64,000 nucleotides of DNA from Wolbachia endosymbiont of Oedothorax gibbosus (GTDB taxonomy: Bacteria; Pseudomonadota; Alphaproteobacteria; Rickettsiales; Anaplasmataceae), in contig NZ_OW370567.1 in assembly GCF_936270435.1 (NCBI RefSeq), positions 868,001 to 932,000 on the forward strand. Direction: 5' to 3'. Position 1 is the first letter of the stretch, and every line of letters begins with the position of its first letter. The notes beneath the pieces are model-generated. The model saw only the letters and a list, made by a program, of their open reading frames with translations, made no database searches and had not been told where the DNA came from. A program made the translations under genes and the position numbers. Shown piece after piece: positions 29,055 through 38,171 of this stretch.

Positions 29055-30569
29055 TTAATTACCAAGGCCTTTCATTTCCGTGTTATCCAATGAATCACCA
29101 TAAGTAACTGCTTTCAGGTAAAATTTTTTCCCTGGTTGCACTTCGAAAGATATTATTGAATCATCAAGTAGAACAAATTTTTCACCTGTGGCATGATCAT
29201 ATTCTTTAGTGCCTTCTTGTCCTCTGATTAGGTTGCTAAGCTGATATTTATTCTTACCTATAAGCTTTGCACTTTCGAACTTTATTACCTCTTTGCCAAC
29301 TAATGCTAAATTTGCAATTGTTGACAGCTTACCAAAACGTAATACTATTACAAGCCCCTCATCGGTAGATTCCATTACATATCCGTAAGTAGACTGTTTA
29401 TTTGTGCTTGCGATAGGCTTATAATCCTTATCGTTGTACGAAATAAAGAGCGTTGCTCCCTTCCAATTCCTTTCCTCACCAATTAAAGTAAAGCTTGCGA
29501 TATTACCTTTAACATGCGGTAAATCTATCATTTCTACGATGGTTTTGCTGATGTGAGAAGGAGGGTATTCCTTCAGCATAAGTGACCTTGTTGAAGGAAA
29601 AGAAAGCTTATATATAGAGTGATCATAACCAATGCCAATTACTTGAATGGCCATGCTTTCAAATTTCGTTTTTATAATTCTCACCGTATGCTTTTTCTCA
29701 CCGTCTAAAATCTTCATTACATCACTTGGCGCAAGCCATGCATATTTTATCGGTAGCTTGAAATTGTATATATTTCTCTCTTGCCACGAAGAATAAAGTA
29801 AAACCTCAGCTATATTTTGCGCCTCTCCCTCCTCCATAATGAGCGGTATTTCAACTGTTATAGCAGTGCCTTGCTTTGGCAACTCAGCATATTTAACATC
29901 AATTGGATAGCCAAAATTGCGGTTAAAGTAAACGATGTTAACTTTATTGTTTAAATCCAGTTGACTAATATTAACAAGTTTTGAATTGTTACTGAAAACC
30001 ATTTCATCAATTGATATTCCAGTCGTAACTCCCCTGCTCTTTTGGACAAATTTCAGTTTAGAGCCCTGTTCAACCACATCAAAAAAATAGCAACTTTGCA
30101 GCATTTTAATAATAGAACGTACGGGTTGCTGGTCGTTTATCACATATCCAGACAATAATCCTTTAACATCACTCGTATCGAACTGGTCACTTTTTAAACC
30201 TGTTTTTTGTAACAGATCCGATAAAACATCGGAAATATTAAGCTGTGAAAGCTTTCCCTGAATCCAATGGCCTGTCTGCCAGTTATGGCAGTCAGTCCAC
30301 ATATCACACAAATTGGGAAAGTAAGGAAATGGCCTTGCATCCCATGCCCAGAGAAACATTTTTTCTACCATTTCTGAGCTTTGCCACTTCTTTAGCGTTC
30401 CTTCAATTGCAATTTTTTGTGAAAGAAAGCTCACCTCTCCGTTTGAATATCGTGGATATTTGCTCTCTATGCTGCCTTTGTCAACAAACACATTTGGCTC
30501 ATTAGTGCAGCCGTTCATACTGGGAAATCCATATTCAGTAAACCATATTTTTTCATTTTTGGTTGCCAT
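29055..30569 (-). CDS. GTA g15-like host-specificity/tail protein, C-terminal part (frameshifted)
   Basis: 504 aa in the reading frame that continues the preceding gene after a frame break. The opening MATKNEK is an accident of the overlap; the conserved reading starts at IWFTEYGFPS, which completes the TIM-barrel domain, followed by a phage tail region (Phage-tail_3-like; e.g. INDQQPVRSIIKMLQ, LSNLIRGQEGTKEYDH). The protein stops about 200 residues short of the length usual for RcGTA g15 (about 1300 aa for the two parts together), so the receptor-binding C-terminus seems to be missing. Whether any product is made depends on slippage at the A-tract. Confidence 0.75.
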   Translation of the reverse strand: MATKNEKIWFTEYGFPSMNGCTNEPNVFVDKGSIESKYPRYSNGEVSFLSQKIAIEGTLKKWQSSEMVEKMFLWAWDARPFPYFPNLCDMWTDCHNWQTGHWIQGKLSQLNISDVLSDLLQKTGLKSDQFDTSDVKGLLSGYVINDQQPVRSIIKMLQSCYFFDVVEQGSKLKFVQKSRGVTTGISIDEMVFSNNSKLVNISQLDLNNKVNIVYFNRNFGYPIDVKYAELPKQGTAITVEIPLIMEEGEAQNIAEVLLYSSWQERNIYNFKLPIKYAWLAPSDVMKILDGEKKHTVRIIKTKFESMAIQVIGIGYDHSIYKLSFPSTRSLMLKEYPPSHISKTIVEMIDLPHVKGNIASFTLIGEERNWKGATLFISYNDKDYKPIASTNKQSTYGYVMESTDEGLVIVLRFGKLSTIANLALVGKEVIKFESAKLIGKNKYQLSNLIRGQEGTKEYDHATGEKFVLLDDSIISFEVQPGKKFYLKAVTYGDSLDNTEMKGLGN

Positions 30570-32245
30570 TTTGTTTTACTACCACCGGGGTTTATGTGAG
30601 TTTCACTCCACCATTTTGCTATGTTTTTCCACGCATACCTGCTGTCGTTATACTTTGCTTTTTCAGGCTCACTCTTTGAGTAATCATAGAAATAATCATA
30701 CCCCACTCCACTGCTCCAACCACCCATTACATCTTCCGCGGAATAACCAAAAGGAGGCTCTGGACCATCAGTCAGTGGAAAATAAGCATCTATGCCAACA
30801 ACGTCGATGTACTCCGAAGACCACAGTTCATCCATATTATACCAACCATCATATGAATGATATTCGCTCCAATCTGCGGCGTAGGTAACTGTTACTTCTT
30901 TTCCAAGCTGAAGTTTTATTCGCTTTGCAAGCTTAACTAGCTCTATAACGGCAGGGTAATTACCTTGTTCATCTCTAATTTTGGTAAGCCGCACAAGTTC
31001 AGAACCGATGATAAACCCTTCCACTTTAGTTTGTTTGGCAATGCTTGCATAATGCTCTATAAATTTGTTGTACTGATTCTTAAAAAAATCACTTATATCT
31101 TCAGGAGCCCCACTCAATCTTCCTCGCCACTCTTTGTTCTTTGTATCAAGTAAGGGCATTGGATAGAGCATCACCTTATAACCTCTGCTATGCAGCTCTT
31201 CTATATATCTTATTAGCGCTGCATCACTAACTGTGCCACCATATCTTGGGTTTCCACTCGCATCTTTTGAAATTAGTTGAGCATTATCTCTGGTTACACC
31301 CCCTACTTGCCAATCATCAGGTAATATTGCGGAATCATCTTGAAACTCAACTGCAGGGTATATTTTACAATCTTTAATGTTCAGATCATTCACAAACCAA
31401 TTGACTACTACCGATACCCACTCAACATTTGGCAAATCTTCTTTTAATTGATCCAAAGAAAGCACTGCATCGCTCTTTTTAGTGTGGTTGTTATGATTTA
31501 CCCTTTGTGCCAGCCCATATGGGATATATTGGTTGCTGCTTATTTTCTCTTGCGCGATTTTCTTCTGTATTTTTGTATCATATACAAACTCTCCTGAGCC
31601 TGGTATTATATTGATATTCCGAATATTTTCCGCTATTGAAAACCCAACGGGCTTTAATGCAGTTTGCACTTCAAATGTAAATACCGGAACACGATTATTA
31701 TAGTCTGCTAAAGGAAAGTTTTTGATGACTATGTAAGATACTCCCCTATAAGCTGGCACGTTTTTTTCTCCTTCAATAGACGATATGAATGGATCAGGAT
31801 TTTGATCTTCTGTACCGCGGTAAAAAGTATAATCTATTTCATCAAAGCTAAGTGATGTTGTATCCGCCCAGATTCTATTTAATTTTTCTACTTTCCCCTT
31901 GCAGATCGCAATTGCAAGCGTTGCATAGTAATTATACTCAACATTCATACCTCTTCCAATTTTACTTTTGGTGGTTATCGCCTCTTCTTTGATTGGCTGC
32001 GCCCAAATAATATTCCCTGCAATGCGAGCAGTGCCATAGATAATTGGTATCGTCCTTCCATAGGTTGAGGTTTGAACTTGCAGATTTTTTAGTCTCGCAC
32101 CATGCGTTACTTTCTGCTCAGCATCAAGGCTAAACATCGCACCATCAAGCTGCGCACCAAGAAGAGCACCGAGTTCTGAGCCGATAATCTGGCCAATTGG
32201 ACCAAAAATTTGACCAAAAATTGATGATAAAATTATTGTGGACAT
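30515..32245 (-). CDS. GTA g15-like host-specificity/tail protein, N-terminal TIM-barrel part (frameshifted)
   Basis: 576 aa. The N-terminus (SSIFGQIFGPIGQIIGSELG...) and the following baseplate-like domain precede a glycoside-hydrolase-like TIM barrel (VEWVSVVVNWFVNDL, GYKVMLYPMPLL, SEYIDVVGIDAYFPLTD, YDYFYDYSKSEP). This order is specific to gene transfer agent protein g15 and prophage relatives. The frame breaks after KWQPKMKK at an A6 tract (T6 on the plus strand, 30548-30553); one more A would join it to IWFTEYGFPS in the next frame, and the last ten codons here are out of frame. Strong AAAGGAGGA Shine-Dalgarno before the ATG. A known feature of Rickettsiales is dispersed GTA genes. Confidence 0.8.
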   Translation of the reverse strand: MSTIILSSIFGQIFGPIGQIIGSELGALLGAQLDGAMFSLDAEQKVTHGARLKNLQVQTSTYGRTIPIIYGTARIAGNIIWAQPIKEEAITTKSKIGRGMNVEYNYYATLAIAICKGKVEKLNRIWADTTSLSFDEIDYTFYRGTEDQNPDPFISSIEGEKNVPAYRGVSYIVIKNFPLADYNNRVPVFTFEVQTALKPVGFSIAENIRNINIIPGSGEFVYDTKIQKKIAQEKISSNQYIPYGLAQRVNHNNHTKKSDAVLSLDQLKEDLPNVEWVSVVVNWFVNDLNIKDCKIYPAVEFQDDSAILPDDWQVGGVTRDNAQLISKDASGNPRYGGTVSDAALIRYIEELHSRGYKVMLYPMPLLDTKNKEWRGRLSGAPEDISDFFKNQYNKFIEHYASIAKQTKVEGFIIGSELVRLTKIRDEQGNYPAVIELVKLAKRIKLQLGKEVTVTYAADWSEYHSYDGWYNMDELWSSEYIDVVGIDAYFPLTDGPEPPFGYSAEDVMGGWSSGVGYDYFYDYSKSEPEKAKYNDSRYAWKNIAKWWSETHINPGGSKTKWQPKMKKYGLLNMDFPV

Positions 32246-32261
32246 GATAATCCTCCTTTGT

Positions 32262-32625
32262 TAGTGTCATCCCAGTGTCGGAGCACTGGGATCTACTCTT
32301 AAAATAGATCCTATGGTCAAGCCATAGGATGACAAAGACGGTACAGTCCGCGGTAGCGCGTGACGCTAGAATCTAGTACCTCATTCTCTTGTCATCCAAG
32401 TGCTTCCTCCTTTGTCATCCCAGTGCTCCGACACTGGGATCCAGGAATTTTAATTGTAAGCAAGCACACTGAGTTGATAAGTATAAAAATGGCTGAAAAA
32501 TAAACATTTTTGATGAGGTCACATAGAAAGCTGGATTCCAGTGTCAGCTACTTGCATGACACCATCCTTTTTTCTGGATCCAAGTAGTCAAGGCACTGGG
32601 ATGACAAGAAAGGGGCTACTTGGAT
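32262..32625. repeat. Intergenic palindromic repeat cluster
   Basis: At least four hairpin units: CATCCCAGTGTCGGAGCACTGGGATC (32267-32292), ATCCTATGGTCAAGCCATAGGAT (32308-32330), CATCCCAGTGCTCCGACACTGGGATCC (32417-32443), and half-units near 32530 and 32585. The gap 32246-32820 otherwise holds only the promoter of the next gene. Confidence 0.75.
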
Positions 32626-32761
32626 GACAGATACTATGATAAGAAATTCAACAGCTTACAATGAATAGTTGAAGCTTTTAATTAAGAAAAATACATGAGT
32701 AAATCGTGTGGCTATAATTATTGTAAGCAACAATGAAAAAGTGCGGAAGTAGAAATTTGAG

Positions 32762-32791
32762 TTGACAAAATAAGAAAAAATATAGTATATT
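32762..32791 (+). promoter_or_regulatory. Sigma70-type promoter
   Basis: TTGACA (32762-32767), 18-nt spacer, TATATT (32786-32791), 29 nt before the ATG of the next gene. One of the best consensus matches in the window. Confidence 0.6.
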
Positions 32792-32820
32792 AAAAATATT
32801 GATATTAACTTAAACTAATT

Positions 32821-33843
32821 ATGCCAGCAGTAGTAAATACACCAGACAACACACAAAGACCGTCAAAATTTAAAAAAGCAAAAGAAATTCTGCTAGCTCC
32901 TGTAAGGTGGTTAATCATAGGTTTATCTGTAGTACTTTTGATAATATTTGTTATTTCTCTCCTGGTGTTTTTCTTAATCGCCAAGGTATTGAGTAAGCTA
33001 TATCTTTTTGCAGGAGGCAAAATGCCGGAATGGTTAGAGCAAAGAGCTGAAGCATTTATGGAGGCAGCACGTATTCCACAAACAACACATGATACTAATG
33101 TAAATAATGCAATTAATATTAACGTTCAAAAGCTAAAAGAAAACTACGGTGAGCTTGATGTGGATGATAAGTTTATAGAGGAAATAGAAGGATTTATTGA
33201 TCAGTTAGAGTGCATAGCAAATGGCACACAAAAAGCTACAGATAAAGATCAACTAACAAATGATGAGAAAAACCACGCTATAGAGTGCTTGAAGCGCATA
33301 AAAAATAACCCTGGTACACATAGTGGAAGCGGGTTAACATTAAAGCAAGTTTTAAATTTAGTTTGGAAGGCTTGCAACGATCAAACTAGAGCAAATAATA
33401 TAGATATTAACACCCGCATATCACAGAGAAAATATCAACTGGTTAAACATTTAGTAGAATCGCAAACAGAATACGGAGTGCGTGATGGTCGTGGTTCAAG
33501 TGCATGTTTTACTGGCACATTTAACAGTATTGTCTCTTCCTTGTACAATTTTGAAGAGTTTTCCTTCTTGCAAAAAGCAGATAAGAATACTATAAAGCAG
33601 GAATTTGAAAATGAGCTGCAAAAAAAGGGAGAAGAACTATTTAATCAGCTTTCCAATGATAAAGAAAAAAAAGAAGTTGCAGAAGCTTTAAGTAATCCTT
33701 CTACAGGTTTCTTTTTAAACTATGTCGAGCCATTTAAAAACCACCATGCACGTGCAGTTTTAGGCGACAAAGAATGTGATAAACTAATAAAAGAACATTT
33801 TGCTAATCTTCAGTATAACAAAACAATATCGCGCTTTACCTAA
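32821..33843 (+). CDS. Hypothetical protein with N-terminal membrane anchor
   Basis: 340 aa, no family recognised. A single strongly hydrophobic segment (about residues 29-60, WLIIGLSVVLLIIFVISLLVF) follows a basic N-terminus; the remaining 270 residues are soluble, Lys/Glu/Asn-rich and probably mostly helical. No catalytic motif seen. A tight, well-formed promoter suggests real expression. It ends 4 nt before the convergent dcd gene. Confidence 0.65.
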   Translation: MPAVVNTPDNTQRPSKFKKAKEILLAPVRWLIIGLSVVLLIIFVISLLVFFLIAKVLSKLYLFAGGKMPEWLEQRAEAFMEAARIPQTTHDTNVNNAININVQKLKENYGELDVDDKFIEEIEGFIDQLECIANGTQKATDKDQLTNDEKNHAIECLKRIKNNPGTHSGSGLTLKQVLNLVWKACNDQTRANNIDINTRISQRKYQLVKHLVESQTEYGVRDGRGSSACFTGTFNSIVSSLYNFEEFSFLQKADKNTIKQEFENELQKKGEELFNQLSNDKEKKEVAEALSNPSTGFFLNYVEPFKNHHARAVLGDKECDKLIKEHFANLQYNKTISRFT

Positions 33844-33847
33844 ACGA

Positions 33848-34405
33848 TTATTTCACCAGCGGCAAAGTGATACCATGCTGATTCATATATTTTCCTTTCA
33901 TATCATCATATGATTTTTCACACTCACTTTCGCCGCTTAAAAATACGAATTGGCATGCGCCTTCATTAGCGTAAATTTTTGCAGGAAGTGGAGTGGTGTT
34001 TGAGAATTCGAGTGTGACATGACCTTCCCATCCAGGTTCTAAGGGAGTAACGTTTACTATAATTCCACATCTTGCGTAAGTTGATTTACCAACACAAATG
34101 ACCAGTACATTTCTTGGTATACGAAAATATTCCACTGTGCTTGCAAGCACAAAGCTATTTGGTGGAATTATGCATACGTCTGTTTCTTTATCTATAAAAC
34201 TATTCTCAGAGAAATTTTTAGGGTCCACGATGGCTGAATTAACGTTAGTAAAAATCTTAAATTTATTATCCACTCTTGCATCGTAACCATAAGACGATAG
34301 TCCGAAAGATATGACCCCCTTACTGCTTTTGTGATTCACAAAAGGCTCTATCATTCCAAAGTTTTCAGCTTTTTCTCTTATCCATTTATCTGGCATAACT
34401 GCCAT
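33848..34405 (-). CDS. dcd: dCTP deaminase
   Basis: 185 aa. Converts dCTP to dUTP, feeding dTMP synthesis. The family signature [30 protein letters not shown] is complete, with catalytic Glu in TLEFSN and the substrate-contacting Arg in STYAR. The SYGYDARV loop near residue 38 is typical. Trimeric dUTPase-like fold. Complete length. Confidence 0.95.
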   Translation of the reverse strand: MAVMPDKWIREKAENFGMIEPFVNHKSSKGVISFGLSSYGYDARVDNKFKIFTNVNSAIVDPKNFSENSFIDKETDVCIIPPNSFVLASTVEYFRIPRNVLVICVGKSTYARCGIIVNVTPLEPGWEGHVTLEFSNTTPLPAKIYANEGACQFVFLSGESECEKSYDDMKGKYMNQHGITLPLVK

Positions 34406-34477
34406 AACTGTTCCTTGAAGTTATGTAATACTTACAATAATATAAAATAAAATTTAAATGTAAACTGTAGCTTTTGT

Positions 34478-34643
34478 CATGCAAGTAGCTTGTATCAAAT
34501 CACAATGTTCGTACAGTTATGCGCATGGCGCTGGGATGACAATGGATTATTAACTAACAAATTGTACTTCGTCACATGGTAAACGATGTCATTCCAGTCT
34601 GGAATCCAGAAAACTTACCAGGTAATAAGAACTGGATTCCAGC
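34478..34643. repeat. Repeats flanking the IS5-type element
   Basis: Includes AATCACAATGTTCGTACAGTTATG (34497-34520) and CATTCCAGTCTGGAATCCAG (34589-34608). The IS5-type element begins inside a GGATTCCAG unit and exits into ACTGGGATCC, so it has landed within a palindromic repeat. Confidence 0.65.
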
Positions 34644-35648
34644 GGGCTTTGTTGCATCGCACCTTATACTGGTAGTAATTTACGATAAATTCATGTAGCC
34701 ATTTCGCATACCAATATCAGTGAATTTATTGAGCAAATAGCATTTGATTAGCAGTTCTTTTTCTCGATTTATCTCAGATTTGTTCCGAAAATTAAACCCG
34801 AATGTTTGTTTCAGTCGCGAGAAAAAACCTTCTACATAAGATCTTTTCCCATAATTTACTTTTTCTTTCCACTTTTTTATGCAATCATATGACTTTATTA
34901 GTCTAATTGCAGCATTTCTGTCAGACATATAATCTATTTCTGGATGTTCTGCCGCATTGTTTATTGGTGGAATTTTTGCCTTTATATCATATTCGTTACA
35001 CAACTTATAAAACTTGTGCCTATCATATGCCCTATCTGCATATAGTGCTTTTATGACATACTGAAAATCGACTTCTTTTAGCAAATCACAAGCTCCATAG
35101 TGATCAGACCGTTACTGTATTTTACAGCTATATATTCAACATTACATGCAATTTTCTATAGCTGCGATACTTTCTATCTTTGCTATTTTCCTTCAGGAGT
35201 GTTGTTGTATATCTGTACTGTCTATAGCAATTTCGATATCTTCCATGTTATTTTCTGCAATCATTTATCTTAATATCAAGTTTCTTTTGATGCTTGTGAA
35301 TAGCTGCAAATTTCTTCCTATTTGTTGCAAATATCCTTTTATAAACCCTACCGTTTGTCTTAAACCAATTCTAAAAAGATTGACGATTATATGCACCAAA
35401 ATTACGACTTTATCACTGTAAATATAGTTGCCGCCTTGCATTTTTGGACTATTTTCATACCAATTTTCGATAGCTTCATCGATGTAACGAAAAATATTTC
35501 CTCTTTCCTGGAGAAATTTGTTATATTCGTTTTGGTTACTGACTCTCATTTTTTGTGGCATATTTTTTCTTCAAAGGTTAAATGGCTATTTTATAATGAA
35601 TTTTGTCAGTAACTGCCAGATTTTTTCGGTTGCTATGCAACAAAGCCC
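34644..35648 (-). mobile_element. Decayed IS5-type element, about 1.0 kb
   Basis: Bounded by a perfect 14-bp terminal inverted repeat GGGCTTTGTTGCAT (34644-34657) and its complement (35635-35648). No clean target duplication could be read from the flanks. The transposase inside is broken into several frames, so the element is probably immobile unless helped in trans. Confidence 0.8.
34680..35561 (-). pseudogene. IS5-type transposase, multiply frameshifted
   Basis: The N-terminal piece (35265-35561, about 98 aa, MPQKMRVSNQNEYNKFLQER...) and the C-terminal piece (34680-35084, about 134 aa, with ADRAYDRHKFYKL and catalytic Glu region RSYVEGFFSRLKQTFG) lie in different frames, with a degraded middle (35085-35264). 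The C-terminal piece matches the DDE core of IS5-type transposases of Wolbachia. Confidence 0.8.
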
Positions 35649-35744
35649 ACTGGGATCCAGGAAAGTTTGCTTGTAAACTAGCACAGAAAAACGTTTTCAA
35701 TGAGATTATATGGAAAACTGGATTCCAGCGTCACGCGCTGACCT

Positions 35745-36175
35745 CTCTTGGGCTCTTTTAGTCATAAATATTAAAAAATTTACCAAATAAAAAAAAGGCA
35801 AAAGAAGCCCTGGTCATTGTCTATTTTCAGTATTTGGCGTTTTTTAAGTCTTAAACACTGCAATTTAGCTGCTTTTAAGTGCAACTCACCTTAGCTAAAA
35901 TGTTTAAGAAATTTACTAAGCAGAAAAAAAGGCAAAAGAAACCCCGTGGTAATTAGTGTTCACTTCCTAATCCTGCAAATTGGCGTACTATACTGTCTTA
36001 AACAGCGCGTTTCAGCTTATATAGCTAGCAATACTGTGAAGACATAAGGTGCACATAGTGCAAAAAATTAAAAATAAGACGCCAACTACGTTGTTTTCTT
36101 GCTGTTTAATCTGCACAGATGAAGATAACTGAATACCTTCAGTACCATAGTAAGGGGACTGGCGGAGTTTGTCAA
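35745..36175 (-). ncRNA. Putative noncoding RNA / two-module dispersed element, copy B
   Basis: Reverse-strand partner of 4539-5001, sharing the same blocks in the same order, including the promoter at its 5' end and both TGCCTTTTTTT modules (GGC on the plus strand at 35931 and 35797, spacing 134 bp). It contains no meaningful ORF and lies between the IS5 remnant with its flanking repeats (ending about 35744) and the carboxypeptidase gene, which is divergent from it. Confidence 0.45.
36147..36175 (-). promoter_or_regulatory. Sigma70-type promoter of noncoding element copy B
   Basis: On the minus strand: TTGACA (36175-36170), 17-nt spacer, TACTAT (36152-36147). Same -35 and spacing as copy A at 4539. 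It reads away from the carboxypeptidase gene. Confidence 0.5.
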
Positions 36176-36198
36176 GGAAGTTTTATGCAAGAGATCTA

Positions 36199-36226
36199 TT
36201 GAAATGCCCCTGTAAAATTATACTAT
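36199..36226 (+). promoter_or_regulatory. Candidate promoter for the carboxypeptidase gene
   Basis: TTGAAA (36199-36204), 16-nt spacer, TACTAT (36221-36226). Transcription would begin close to 36233, which argues that the translation start is the ATG at 36260 and not the one at 36233. Confidence 0.4.
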
Positions 36227-36259
36227 TAATTAGTGCACTGTAAATTTAAAATTATAGAT

Positions 36260-37366
36260 ATGTTAAGCAGATTGGTAATTTTGCTATTAGTTTTTATACT
36301 TCCTTTCTCTTCATACTCATACCAGTTTAGAACCAAAGCAAAGCAAGCAGTAGTCTTAGATTTAGCTTCAGACTCGTTCATTTTTGACCATAATTCCGAT
36401 GAAAAAATGGCCCCATCTTCAATGAGTAAGCTAATGACTTTATATGTAGCATTCGATTATCTAAAAGCTGGAATAATAACCATGGAAGATAAATTTCGAG
36501 TAAGCAGAAAAGCGTGGGAAAGAAAAGGCTCTTCTATGTTTTTGAAAGAAGGTCAGTTTGTTACGGTAAAAGAACTGCTTGAAGGAATTACAATAGTCTC
36601 AGGTAATGATGCCTGCATAACGCTAGCCGAGGGCATTGCAGGATCAGAAGAGAATTTTGTGGCTGAAATGAATGAGGTTGCACAAAATTTGAACCTGAAT
36701 GACAGTCATTTTGTCAACTCAAGTGGATGGCCAGACGAAGATCATTTTATGAGCGCAAAAGACTTGGTAATGCTGGCAAAAAGGATTTTCACTGATTTTC
36801 CGGAATATTACGATTTATTTTCTGAACAATATCTGACATATAACGAAATTGTACAAAAAAATAAAAATCTTCTACTTTTTCATGACATTGGGGTTGACGG
36901 CTTAAAAACCGGTTATACAAATGCTGGTGGTTATGGCATTGTAGCATCTGCAAAACGAAACGATAGGAGAATTTTTGCTGTCGTAAATGGTTTAAGCACT
37001 GAGAAAGAGCGAATAGAAGAAGCAAAAAGACTGATACAATACTCCTTAAATCATTTTAATACTAAGAAAATATTTGTTAAAGACAGTGTAGTTGAGGAAG
37101 TAAATGTTCTCTATGGAAAAGATAAAAAAGTGCCTATTACAGTTGCAAACGATGTTACCATAACTTACAACCGCAAATTGCATGACCAAATTAAGGTGCG
37201 TATTGAATATAAAGATATGATACCTGCACCAATTAAAAAAGGTCAAGAAGTGGGCAAAGTTTTTGTAGAAATACCAGGCATTGAACAACAAACTACACCA
37301 CTTTATGCAGCAAATGACGTGCAGGAATTGAATTTCGTAGAAAAGTTTTTTAGGATGTTATTTTAA
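36260..37366 (+). CDS. D-alanyl-D-alanine carboxypeptidase (PBP5/6 family, DacA/DacC/DacF-like)
   Basis: About 368 aa. A signal peptide (residues 1-19), then the serine penicillin-binding fold: SxxK as SSMSKLM, SxN as SGND, KTG as LKTGYTNAGG. The C-terminal beta domain of PBP5-type enzymes follows (about 265-355). It trims peptidoglycan stem peptides in the periplasm. Wolbachia makes lipid II and a minimal peptidoglycan-like structure, for which such an enzyme is relevant. The terminal helix NFVEKFFRMLF resembles the amphipathic membrane anchor of PBP5. An in-frame ATG at 36233 is less likely. Confidence 0.92.
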   Translation: MLSRLVILLLVFILPFSSYSYQFRTKAKQAVVLDLASDSFIFDHNSDEKMAPSSMSKLMTLYVAFDYLKAGIITMEDKFRVSRKAWERKGSSMFLKEGQFVTVKELLEGITIVSGNDACITLAEGIAGSEENFVAEMNEVAQNLNLNDSHFVNSSGWPDEDHFMSAKDLVMLAKRIFTDFPEYYDLFSEQYLTYNEIVQKNKNLLLFHDIGVDGLKTGYTNAGGYGIVASAKRNDRRIFAVVNGLSTEKERIEEAKRLIQYSLNHFNTKKIFVKDSVVEEVNVLYGKDKKVPITVANDVTITYNRKLHDQIKVRIEYKDMIPAPIKKGQEVGKVFVEIPGIEQQTTPLYAANDVQELNFVEKFFRMLF

Positions 37367-37472
37367 GTTTGATATTAACTTTCAAAGTAATTTCGAAAGA
37401 GAGATCTATTGCACTTTAGTATAGCCTTAGCTAACAATTTCTGTTACAATACAAGATTGAAATGTTACGAAA

Positions 37473-37787
37473 ATGTGCTGGTTATATTTGTTGCTGTCTA
37501 GTATCCTAGAGATACTGTGGGCTGTAACGTTAAAGTTTAGTAACAGTTTTACTAAAGTTGTGCCTTCTATTGCAACATTGGTAATTATGATCATTAGCAT
37601 TTACTTTTTATCTCTTGCAGCATGCTTTCTACCTATTAGAGTATGCTATGCAGTTTCCTCTGGAATATGCACAATTGGAATAACTATAATTGGTGCAACC
37701 GCTTTCACAGAGAATATTAATTTATCTCAAGTTTTATGTATCGTTTTAATTGTAATAGGAACCATAGGGCTAAAGCTCTCTATTTAA
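37473..37787 (+). CDS. Small multidrug resistance (SMR) protein, subunit 1
   Basis: 104 aa with four transmembrane helices. The essential helix-1 Glu is in LLLSSILEILWAVTLKFS (residue 13). Helix 4 is the usual dimerisation helix. A second SMR gene begins 17 nt downstream: paired SMR subunits form antiparallel heterodimers in several bacteria (YkkCD, EbrAB). Substrate not predictable (cationic drugs or guanidinium). Confidence 0.88.
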   Translation: MCWLYLLLSSILEILWAVTLKFSNSFTKVVPSIATLVIMIISIYFLSLAACFLPIRVCYAVSSGICTIGITIIGATAFTENINLSQVLCIVLIVIGTIGLKLSI

Positions 37788-37803
37788 ACCTAAAAATTTA
37801 TGC

Positions 37804-38148
37804 ATGAATTGGATATATTTACTCTTAGCTTCACTAATTGAAGTGTTCTGGGTCATAACACTTAAGCATAGTTGTGGATTTACTCATCTCGTACCATCAA
37901 TAATTAGCATACTCTCCATGGCTCTTAGTACGTATTTACTTTCGCTCGCTACACGTTCTATACCTATCGGAGTATGCTATGCAATTTGGACTGGAGTGGG
38001 CGCTATAGGAGCTTCGATACTTGGAGTTTACCTATTTAATGAACCAGTTAATTTATTCGAAGTAATATGCTTTATTTTAGTTACATTCGGGATTATAGGA
38101 TTAAAATTGTTTGATACTGCAAAACAAACTGTTGATAAAATGGAATAA
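37804..38148 (+). CDS. Small multidrug resistance (SMR) protein, subunit 2
   Basis: 114 aa, four helices, Glu in LLLASLIEVFWVITLKHS (residue 13), closely related to its upstream partner but with a longer C-terminal tail (DTAKQTVDKME). The two loop-charge patterns differ, as expected for subunits of opposite membrane orientation. Helix 3 has IPIGVCYAIWTGVGAIGAS, the SMR signature. Confidence 0.88.
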   Translation: MNWIYLLLASLIEVFWVITLKHSCGFTHLVPSIISILSMALSTYLLSLATRSIPIGVCYAIWTGVGAIGASILGVYLFNEPVNLFEVICFILVTFGIIGLKLFDTAKQTVDKME

Positions 38149-38171
38149 GAGATCCCACAATTGGAATTATA

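Noticed and set aside
32262..32625. CRISPR-like array
   Set aside because: Repeated short units here and elsewhere are palindromic and irregularly spaced, without unique spacers of constant length or cas genes.
37367..37472. Guanidine riboswitch upstream of the SMR pair
   Set aside because: Only about 105 nt separate the genes and I could not find ykkC-type or mini-ykkC ACGR hairpins.
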